A stretch of DNA of 5,046 nucleotides from an uncultured Flavobacteriales bacterium (lineage in GTDB: Bacteria; Bacteroidota; Bacteroidia; Flavobacteriales; Crocinitomicaceae): assembly GCA_946479125.1 (NCBI GenBank), contig CAMLET010000287.1, positions 1 through 5,046 of the forward strand, written 5' to 3'. Shown here in pieces: positions 1 to 4,867 of this stretch (its first letter is position 1; each line of letters starts with the position of its first letter). The translations under genes were made by a program, and so were the position numbers. Below the pieces are notes generated by a model. That model did not search any database, had not been told where the DNA came from, and saw only the letters and a list, made by a program, of their open reading frames with translations.

Positions 1-1103
1 TAGTACTTGTTCCGTTCTCAGATAAGATTTCTATATCTCAAAAAATCAGAAATCCGGAAGAACGTGACAGACTTCGTTCCATTATGGATAATATTCGTCC
101 GAAGAATTTTGGAGTTATTATTCGTACTGTAGCTGAGAACAAAAAGGTTGAAGATATTGATCAGGACCTTAAGAACTTGCTCGAAAAATGGAAGACAATG
201 CACACCAACCTGAGAGCAGCGACACCGCCGCGTCGAGTTTTAGGTGAGCTTGACAAAACGTCTTCTATACTAAGAGATTTGTTGAATGCAGATTTCACAA
301 ACATCCACGTAAGCGAGGAAAGAATAGCTGAAGAGTTGAAAGAATACATCAGCGAAATTGCTCCGGGACGTGAGAAGATTGTGAAATTGTACGACGGAAA
401 GCTTTCTATTTTCGAACGTTTCGGAATCAATAAGCAAATCAAGACCATGTTCGGTAAGAAAGTTCCTCTTCCTTCCGGTGGTTATTTGATCATTGAACAT
501 ACGGAAGCTATGCACGTTGTTGACGTGAATAGTGGAAACAGAAAAGGTGCCGACGGACAAGAAAATAACGCCTTGACAACTAATCTTGAAGCTGCGGATG
601 AGATTGCTCGTTTGTTGCAGTTGCGAGATATGGGTGGAATTGTGTGTATCGATTTTATTGATATGCACGATAAGGAAAACAACAGAGAACTTTTCGAACG
701 TTTGAAGGATGCCATGAAAATGGACCGTGCGAAGCACAACATTCTTCCTCCATCGAAATTTGGTGTTGTTGAAATTACACGTCAGCGTGTACGTCCGGAA
801 ACGGATATCAATACTTCTGAATTGTGTCCTACTTGTAATGGAACTGGTGAAGTGCAGGCTTCAATTCTTTTCGCTGAAGAGATTGAAACTACATTGAACT
901 TCCTGATGCAAGATAGAAAGGAACCGAAAGTAACTATTATGGTTCATCCTTATCTTGAAGCATACTTTAAGAAAGGATTGATTTCTAAACAATGGAAATG
1001 GTTCTTTAAGTACAAAAAATGGATCGATGTGAAAGGTGTGATGGCAAATCAATTGCTTCAATACACTTTCCTCGACAAAAACAATAACGAAATTGCTCTC
1101 TAA
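1..1103 (+). CDS. rng: Ribonuclease E/G family endoribonuclease, 3' part (5' end outside window)
   Basis: This is a single-strand-specific endoribonuclease of the RNase E/G family, acting in the cytoplasm on rRNA maturation and mRNA decay. The frame is open from base 3 with no start codon before clear family sequence, so the gene began upstream; the ATG at 84 is internal. The 366 visible residues begin after the S1 RNA-binding domain. The 5'-monophosphate sensor pair IIRT (visible R41, T42) matches E. coli RNase E R169/T170. The two metal-binding aspartates, in VDVNS (D174) and IDFID (D217), are 43 residues apart, exactly as D303 and D346 in E. coli. The Zn-link CPTC (C275, C278) is present and followed by GTGEV. 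The protein ends soon after the small domain and lacks the long degradosome scaffold of E. coli RNase E, as expected of the shorter Bacteroidota form. The TAA stop lies two bases before recX. Family assignment is firm; choosing the name rng over rne is conventional. Confidence 0.96.
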   Translation, partial: VLVPFSDKISISQKIRNPEERDRLRSIMDNIRPKNFGVIIRTVAENKKVEDIDQDLKNLLEKWKTMHTNLRAATPPRRVLGELDKTSSILRDLLNADFTNIHVSEERIAEELKEYISEIAPGREKIVKLYDGKLSIFERFGINKQIKTMFGKKVPLPSGGYLIIEHTEAMHVVDVNSGNRKGADGQENNALTTNLEAADEIARLLQLRDMGGIVCIDFIDMHDKENNRELFERLKDAMKMDRAKHNILPPSKFGVVEITRQRVRPETDINTSELCPTCNGTGEVQASILFAEEIETTLNFLMQDRKEPKVTIMVHPYLEAYFKKGLISKQWKWFFKYKKWIDVKGVMANQLLQYTFLDKNNNEIAL

Positions 1104-1105
1104 TT

Positions 1106-1591
1106 ATGGAGGGCAATTTCTCTTTTCTGGAAGCGAAAGCCAAGGTTGAGGCTTATTGCGCCTATCAAGAAAGGTGTCACCACGAAGTTTCCACTAAACT
1201 TCGAAGCTTTGGGCTGGATGAGGAGCAAAGCGGAAGAATCATAGCATATCTTATTGAAAACAAGTACCTGAACGAAGAACGTTTTGCGATTTCTTACGCA
1301 AGCGGAAAACTGCGTATTAAGCATTGGGGACGAATGAAGATCAAGCAAGGACTGATTGCAAAGTTCATTCCCAAAAACATTATTCAAACAGCCTTATATT
1401 CTTTTGAAGACGACGAATATGAAACGATCTTCAACAAGCTTGCTGAACGTAAATGGAAAGATCTGGAACGAGAGAAAGATCCATGGCAAAAGAAAGCAAA
1501 ACTCATTCGCTTCTTGCAATCACGAGGATTTGAACAGGAAATGATTTACATGTGGCTGGCTTCGGCTCCGCTCAGCCGCCAAATCGATTGA
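1106..1591 (+). CDS. recX: Regulatory protein RecX
   Basis: RecX binds RecA filaments and modulates strand exchange and the SOS response in the cytoplasm. The 161-residue product has the family's three helical repeats: roughly residues 13-37 (AYCAYQERCHHEVSTKL), 45-97, and 106-150 (KLIRFLQSRGF). The best-conserved signature is in the second repeat, YLNEERFA at 54-61, followed by WGRMKIKQGLI, which corresponds to the usual G-x-x-R-I-x-x-x-L-x-x-K-G-I. Length is typical for the family. The ATG at 1106 is chosen because it lies two bases after the RNase stop and the first repeat follows at once; there is no Shine-Dalgarno sequence, which is normal in this phylum. The close spacing suggests co-transcription and translational coupling. 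The last ten residues (ASAPLSRQID) are odd: most are encoded by one arm of a long inverted repeat, so this tail may have been altered by a repeat insertion. Confidence 0.9.
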   Translation: MEGNFSFLEAKAKVEAYCAYQERCHHEVSTKLRSFGLDEEQSGRIIAYLIENKYLNEERFAISYASGKLRIKHWGRMKIKQGLIAKFIPKNIIQTALYSFEDDEYETIFNKLAERKWKDLEREKDPWQKKAKLIRFLQSRGFEQEMIYMWLASAPLSRQID

Positions 1592-1631
1592 TTTAAGTTT
1601 CGAAGAAAAAGGTGACTGAGCGGAGTCGAAG
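1560..1631. repeat. 21-bp-stem inverted repeat between convergent genes; possible bidirectional terminator
   Basis: Bases 1560-1580 pair with 1611-1631: 18 Watson-Crick pairs, two G-U pairs (1565/1626 and 1578/1613) and one C-A mismatch (1576/1615), around a 30-base loop. The left arm lies inside the 3' end of recX and the loop holds its stop codon. The right arm is 10 bases beyond the stop of the minus-strand lipoprotein gene. Both transcripts would therefore end in this stem-loop, which suggests termination or 3'-end protection from both sides. Neither side has a clean U-tract, so a classical intrinsic terminator is not shown. The core CTCCGCTCAG within a TTCG...GAA frame resembles short palindromic repeats that I recall as common in Bacteroidota genomes; that recollection is not checked here. 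Confidence 0.7.
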
Positions 1632-1641
1632 GCGCCTTTAA

Positions 1642-2268
1642 TTATTTGAATTTCGCTTTCGTAATTGTTGTTACCATTTTATCACGATAGAAATCATCGT
1701 CATAGCTTACAACCGCTGAGAAGAAATAATCATTGATCACAGCAGTGAACATTTGTTGATGTCCGTATGCTTTTGCTTCATCATTGTACAAGTTTATTGT
1801 CCAAACATCAAAAGTTACTTTTCCAACTTTCATTGTTGTTGCACTTGTGTCTACGCGAATTCTTGCACTGAAATAGTTATTATATGCAGCTTCGTGAATG
1901 TTCTTTTTAGCTGATTCATAATCCGCAGCAGTTTTTCCTTTGAACACCTGAGCAGTTGAAGCAAACGAGTTGTTGAAATCATAGCCATATGCAAGTAAAT
2001 ACTTCAGGTCTTTGTCTGATTCAGGATTGTCAACACCAGCGTATTTTTGTGAACGTTCATTCAAGGACTTAATTGCAGATTTAGTAGTAATGGAAGGACC
2101 TTCAGGGTAAGTTGTTTCCCAGCCAAGTTCCTTGCATGTATAAGTGTGATCATCAAAAGTTCCCATATCCACATCTTCATCGTGATTTACTTTTGGAGCG
2201 CCTGATCCACAAGAAGCAACAAAAAGAAGAGAACTTATTCCTAATAACAATGCGATTAACGTCTTCAT
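1642..2268 (-). CDS. Predicted lipoprotein of unknown function
   Basis: I do not recognise the family of this 208-residue protein. It starts with a lipoprotein signal peptide: K2, a hydrophobic stretch from L4 to A18, and a lipobox VASC with the lipidated cysteine at C20. The mature protein would be anchored in the periplasm or outer membrane. After the cysteine comes a flexible GSGAP linker and an acidic patch (HDEDVDMGTFDD, 29-40). Acidic residues near the cysteine can act as a surface-export signal in Bacteroidota, but this patch sits about ten residues away, so surface display is uncertain. The rest (about 45-208) is rich in Tyr, Phe and Asp and looks like a single alpha/beta domain ending in beta strands (FTAVINDYFFSAVVSY, then TTITKAKFK). 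That pattern is reminiscent of PsbP/Mog1/DcrB-like folds, which is only an inference. The ATG is supported by the signal peptide and by a promoter-like box 16 bases upstream. It appears monocistronic. Confidence 0.85.
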   Translation of the reverse strand: MKTLIALLLGISSLLFVASCGSGAPKVNHDEDVDMGTFDDHTYTCKELGWETTYPEGPSITTKSAIKSLNERSQKYAGVDNPESDKDLKYLLAYGYDFNNSFASTAQVFKGKTAADYESAKKNIHEAAYNNYFSARIRVDTSATTMKVGKVTFDVWTINLYNDEAKAYGHQQMFTAVINDYFFSAVVSYDDDFYRDKMVTTITKAKFK

Positions 2269-2284
2269 ATCAACTGGTTTTATA

Positions 2285-2292
2285 CAAATATA
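2285..2292 (-). promoter_or_regulatory. Bacteroidota-type -7 promoter box for the lipoprotein gene
   Basis: Read on the minus strand this is TATATTTG, a perfect match to the Bacteroidota -7 consensus TAnnTTTG. It ends 16 bases before the ATG at 2268, implying a short leader of about ten bases. The upstream -33 element (consensus TTG) is weak: only CTG is seen, 17 bases further upstream (2310-2312). Confidence 0.55.
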
Positions 2293-2369
2293 GCAGAATT
2301 GGTTTTGGACAGTTCGGTCTTCTATAGCTAAAATGTGAATGGTAGTTGGTGTTTATTGTGTGGCTGGGG

Positions 2370-2418
2370 GAGTTATAAGTTACGAGTTATAAGTTACGAA
2401 TTATGAGTTATAAGTGAA
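2370..2418. repeat. Heptamer tandem repeat, about seven units
   Basis: Seven-base units of consensus RARTTAY run head to tail: GAGTTAT (2370), AAGTTAC (2377), GAGTTAT (2384), AAGTTAC (2391), GAATTAT (2398), GAGTTAT (2405), then a decayed AAGTGAA (2412). The first four units form two perfect copies of a 14-base repeat. The array is in the non-coding gap between the two minus-strand genes, downstream of the propeller gene and about 80 bases upstream of the lipoprotein promoter box. It has no spacers, so it is not a CRISPR array. Confidence 0.75.
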
Positions 2419-2425
2419 TTCTTGC

Positions 2426-2445
2426 CTTCGAGAGCCTCAGTCAAC
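2426..2445. repeat. Possible half-copy of the recX-end repeat
   Basis: This stretch starts CTTCGA and ends in CTCAGTCA plus two bases. The reverse complement of the right arm at 1611-1631 has the same two blocks, separated by a four- to five-base unmatched middle; 16 of 21 aligned columns agree. No good partner arm is adjacent, apart from an 8-base complement at 2506-2513. It may be a decayed single arm of the same repeat family, or chance. Confidence 0.3.
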
Positions 2446-2486
2446 AATTTGTTCATAAGTTGCACAGGATGACAAATCTTCTGCAG

Positions 2487-2515
2487 CTTGAGAAGTCTAG
2501 ATTCTAGGCTCTCAA
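2487..2515. repeat. Palindromic repeat copy A, downstream of the propeller gene; weak terminator candidate
   Basis: Bases 2488-2500 pair with 2504-2515 as TTGAG/CTCAA, a bulged A at 2493, then a seven-pair stem with one G-U, closing on a three-base loop. The centre is the palindrome CTAGA-T-TCTAG (2497-2507). It lies 13 bases past the TAG stop of the minus-strand propeller gene, so it could form the 3' end of that transcript, although no U-tract follows. It is related in sequence to the hairpin at 4005-4047. Confidence 0.6.
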
Positions 2516-2527
2516 AATCGAGAAGTC

Positions 2528-3898
2528 CTAATGAAAATTCATCCACCGCAATGAAAATTGCTTCTCGGAATTTTTGATGGTGTACTTTCCTCGTACAATG
2601 TAAGAGCCAGCCGCAACGTTGTTAGGAAGAAGATTGAAAGTGAAATCGGAAAGCATAACAGTTTGTACAATGTTTCCGCTTAAATCCACTACATCATAAC
2701 TCATGTCTGTACTCCCATTGGGAAAACGAATTGTACTTGGTGAGTTTCCGCTTGGATTGGGGAAGAGAACGACTTCGTCTCCTGTTCCTGCTGATAATAT
2801 GCTGGCATCAAAACCAAAAAGGTAAAGACCGTATTGTCGATCTGCTGCTAAAATTCGTTTTGAAGGCAAAAGCGAATAAACTCCCCAGTTTCCATTCATT
2901 GGGAAAAACGAAGTTGTTGGATAAGTGTCGTAATAGGCAACTTCAAGAGGCTGTGGATAACGTAAATCGTAAATGTGAAGTCCTAGATTGTAGTAGGCAA
3001 CATACACAAAAGTATCGTTCGCCATAATGTTATGAGGAACACTTCCGTCTAAAAATCCGGTTCCGAAATAAGAAGTGATGTTCAGATTTGTTCCGTCCCA
3101 AGAGCAGCGCTTCACTCGTTTTCCTGCAGTTTCATCCGCAAAAATGTAAGTGGTTCCGTCTGGTGTCAACCAACCTTGATGATTGTAGCCCTGATCCTGA
3201 TAAAAAGTAAGCGATTCTATGTAAGTAGGGGATGCTGTATTGGTAAAATCATAAATACGAAGTCCGTCATAACCACAATTCAGGAATGCCAGGCCATCTT
3301 TGATATAAGCATCATGAACTTCTTCCACATCGCCAGGCCCACTCCATAATTCTACCAAATTCAGCGGATCTGCCAACGAGAAGATTTTCATGGGTTTATC
3401 GATGGTTTGCGTACTTACCGTCGAACGGTGAATTAACGAGTAGAATTTCTGCTCGACTTCATCTATGAAAATATTGTGAACGCGCCCAAACTGTGTGCTG
3501 TCTTCCTTTGCTAAGTGAATAGAATCAGGTAAATATTGCAGATCGATGATTTGCAAGTCTGAAACACCTTCATCACACACGGCATAAAGATAGTTTTGGT
3601 AAGTAGCGTAATCGCGGTGACTAACCGACATGTTTACATAACGACCAGCTACGAATCCTTTCGGAACGAGTTCGTTGTTCGAAGCGATTTGATAAACATG
3701 TGTTCCTTCAGTAGAACCAATTACGGCGTATTCTTCGTTCTCCCATACAAAACCGTAACAATCGGAATATCGTGATAAGCTGGAATTACAAATCAGAGAA
3801 TCCTGAAATTCATGATCCAGAAGCGTCATATTCAATGAACCCTGACTCATTGCTGAGAAAGAGTGAAGAAGTATAACAAACAGAAGGGAAAACTTCAT
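2528..3898 (-). CDS. Secreted choice-of-anchor B beta-propeller protein with T9SS C-terminal sorting tail
   Basis: The 456-residue product has a Sec signal peptide (K2, hydrophobic 5-11, likely cleavage AMS|QG after residue 18). Residues about 45-365 form a beta-propeller of LVIVD-like repeats with the pattern known from choice-of-anchor B proteins: EYAVIGSTEGTHVYQI (56-71), SHRDYATY (93-100), LQIIDLQYLP (115-124), VHNIFID (140-146), VHDAYIKDGLAFLNCGYDG (194-212), NHQGWLTPDGTTYIFADE (239-256) and VPHNIMANDTFVYVAYYNLG (287-306). Residues about 376-456 are a type A T9SS sorting domain: LFPNPSG at 378-384, then VVDLSGNIV, and GSYIV near the end. The protein is therefore expected to cross the outer membrane by T9SS and be released or anchored on the cell surface. 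Its ligand or substrate is unknown. The tail ends KQFSLRWMNFH, a little longer than the usual K-plus-few-residues ending. The ATG is fixed by the signal peptide. It has no operon partner. Confidence 0.88.
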   Translation of the reverse strand: MKFSLLFVILLHSFSAMSQGSLNMTLLDHEFQDSLICNSSLSRYSDCYGFVWENEEYAVIGSTEGTHVYQIASNNELVPKGFVAGRYVNMSVSHRDYATYQNYLYAVCDEGVSDLQIIDLQYLPDSIHLAKEDSTQFGRVHNIFIDEVEQKFYSLIHRSTVSTQTIDKPMKIFSLADPLNLVELWSGPGDVEEVHDAYIKDGLAFLNCGYDGLRIYDFTNTASPTYIESLTFYQDQGYNHQGWLTPDGTTYIFADETAGKRVKRCSWDGTNLNITSYFGTGFLDGSVPHNIMANDTFVYVAYYNLGLHIYDLRYPQPLEVAYYDTYPTTSFFPMNGNWGVYSLLPSKRILAADRQYGLYLFGFDASILSAGTGDEVVLFPNPSGNSPSTIRFPNGSTDMSYDVVDLSGNIVQTVMLSDFTFNLLPNNVAAGSYIVRGKYTIKNSEKQFSLRWMNFH

Positions 3899-3941
3899 GA
3901 GGTAAAATTACGGATTCTATTCAATAGCCATTGTGTGTTTA

Positions 3942-3953
3942 ATAAACGTTTAT
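3942..3953. promoter_or_regulatory. 12-bp perfect palindrome in the divergent gap; operator candidate
   Basis: ATAAACGTTTAT is a perfect 12-base palindrome 43 bases upstream of the propeller ATG, on the promoter side of that gene. A second short palindrome, CTATT-C-AATAG, lies at 3917-3927. Either could be a dimeric regulator site, but palindromes of this size also arise by chance in AT-rich DNA. Confidence 0.2.
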
Positions 3954-4004
3954 AACACTTTACTGGTGAGTAACTGCTCTAGGAATCTTGATATCTGGAA
4001 TTTC

Positions 4005-4047
4005 GAACCTGGAATCTGAACTGGTCAAGTTTCCAGGTTCCAGGTTC
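4005..4047. repeat. Palindromic repeat copy B: 14-bp-stem hairpin in the divergent gap
   Basis: Bases 4005-4018 pair with 4034-4047 over 14 pairs, 13 Watson-Crick and one G-U (4015/4037). Inside, AACT (4019-4022) can pair with AGTT (4028-4031) to extend the stem. The left arm is also part of a degenerate 13-14-base direct repeat, CTGGAATTTCGAAC (3995-4008) followed by CTGGAATCTGAAC (4009-4021). The hairpin is upstream of the probable promoter of the glycosyltransferase gene, so a terminator role for that gene is excluded. It shares 19 of 25 bases with the repeat at 2487-2511 read on the other strand. Confidence 0.7.
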
Positions 4048-4108
4048 TCAAATCTATTCGTCTCTTTCAACTTACTTGATAATCTTTGTTAATCGTATAA
4101 CAAACCCT

Positions 4109-4137
4109 TTGCATCCACGTTCTTTTAGCTATTTTAG
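4109..4137 (+). promoter_or_regulatory. Candidate promoter of the glycosyltransferase-pyrC operon
   Basis: TTG at 4109-4111 (-33-like) and TATTTTAG at 4130-4137 (seven of eight matches to TAnnTTTG) are separated by 18 bases. The box ends 16 bases before the TTG at 4154, the same distance as between the TATATTTG box and the ATG of the lipoprotein gene. This shared geometry supports both the promoter and the downstream start. Confidence 0.4.
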
Positions 4138-4153
4138 CATTCCAATTCTACAG

Positions 4154-4867
4154 TTGTTGAAGAGCATAGTCATTATACCCACTTACAATGAACGTGAAAA
4201 CATCGTGAAAATGGCCGAAGCTGTTATGGCTTTGCCTGATCACTTTTCCGTTTTATTTGTCGACGACTCTTCTCCCGACGGTTCAGCACAACTAATAAAA
4301 GAACAGATTGAACGTTTCCCGAACAGAATTTATTTAGAAGAACGTCAAGGTAAACTTGGACTGGGAACAGCTTATATTCATGGTTTTCATTGGTCGTTGG
4401 AACGCGATTACGAGTACATTTTTGAAATGGATTGTGATTTCTCTCATAATCCGAATGACTTGCCTCGTTTATTGGATGCTTGTGTAAACGGAAAAGCAGA
4501 TGTAAGTATTGGTTCTCGTTATGTGCGTGGTGGAAAAGTGGAAAACTGGCCGTTGGGTAGAATCCTGATGTCGTATTTCGCTTCCGTTTATGTTCGAATG
4601 ATTCTTTTCCTTGGAATTGCCGATACAACTGCCGGATTCATGTGCTATTCCCGTAAAGTCTTGGAAGCAATGAAATTGGACAATATTCAGTTTAAAGGTT
4701 ACGCCTTTCAAATTGAAATGAAATATGCTGCAAAACGTAAAGGTTTTAAAGTGACGGAAGTTCCTATTACCTTTACAGATAGAATTTATGGCGAATCCAA
4801 AATGTCTTCCGGAATTTTTAAGGAGGCACTTTGGGGAGTTTGGAAAATGAGAAATTTGAAAGTGTGA
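4154..4867 (+). CDS. Polyprenol-phosphate mannose synthase-like GT2 glycosyltransferase
   Basis: This is a GT-A fold glycosyltransferase (GT2, DPM1-like) expected to transfer mannose or a related sugar from a nucleotide sugar to polyprenyl phosphate at the cytoplasmic membrane face, giving a lipid-linked sugar donor. With the TTG at 4154 as start the product is 237 residues. It shows IVIIPTYNERENI (5-17), the nucleotide-binding VDDSSPDGS (36-44), the metal-binding DCD (93-95) in MDCDFSHNP, GSRYVRGG, and the family's C-terminal block DTTAGFMCYSRKV, KGYAFQIEMKYAA and EVPITFTDRIYGESKM. No transmembrane GtrA-like domain follows, so it is a stand-alone catalytic form, probably peripheral. The open frame extends back to a TTG at 4076, but those 26 residues lie ahead of the first beta strand and look non-coding. 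TTG 4154 or 4157 fits the family N-terminus, and no in-frame ATG occurs before the catalytic motifs. The acceptor sugar pathway cannot be read from the window. Confidence 0.88.
   Translation: MLKSIVIIPTYNERENIVKMAEAVMALPDHFSVLFVDDSSPDGSAQLIKEQIERFPNRIYLEERQGKLGLGTAYIHGFHWSLERDYEYIFEMDCDFSHNPNDLPRLLDACVNGKADVSIGSRYVRGGKVENWPLGRILMSYFASVYVRMILFLGIADTTAGFMCYSRKVLEAMKLDNIQFKGYAFQIEMKYAAKRKGFKVTEVPITFTDRIYGESKMSSGIFKEALWGVWKMRNLKV

Noticed and set aside
270..737. Long minus-strand open frame opposite the RNase gene
   Set aside because: It mirrors strongly conserved RNase coding sequence, shows no recognisable domain or promoter, and is a shadow frame.
84..1103. RNase E/G gene starting at the ATG at 84
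   Set aside because: Bases 3-83 in the same frame encode family sequence (VPFSDKISISQKI...), so the ATG is internal and the gene starts outside the window.
1581..1641. Classical intrinsic terminator after recX
   Set aside because: The stem is strong but no U-tract follows on either strand, so only a hairpin with a possible terminator role is claimed.
2370..2418. CRISPR array
   Set aside because: The repeats are 7 bases long, contiguous and without spacers, and no cas gene is near.
2731..3027. Plus-strand open frame inside the propeller gene
   Set aside because: The minus-strand frame has a signal peptide, repeats and sorting tail; this one is its shadow.
2528..3898. Mobile element carrying the propeller gene
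   Set aside because: Related palindromes lie on both sides, but there is no transposase, target-site duplication or terminal structure of a known element, so it is kept as a finding and not annotated as an element.
3903..3910. Promoter box TAATTTTA for the propeller gene
   Set aside because: It matches TAnnTTTG at seven of eight bases but ends only four bases before the ATG and lacks a TTG at the right distance, so it would require a leaderless transcript. Not strong enough to list.
4076..4153. Glycosyltransferase start at TTG 4076
   Set aside because: The 26 extra residues do not look like a signal or domain, precede the first beta strand of the fold, and would overlap the probable promoter boxes.
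4224..4628. Minus-strand open frame opposite the glycosyltransferase gene
   Set aside because: It lies wholly across conserved GT2 motifs and its translation is low in recognisable structure.
4820..4830. Shine-Dalgarno-like AAGGAGG as the ribosome binding site of pyrC
   Set aside because: It lies about 40 bases upstream of the pyrC ATG, inside glycosyltransferase codons, too far to act on that start.
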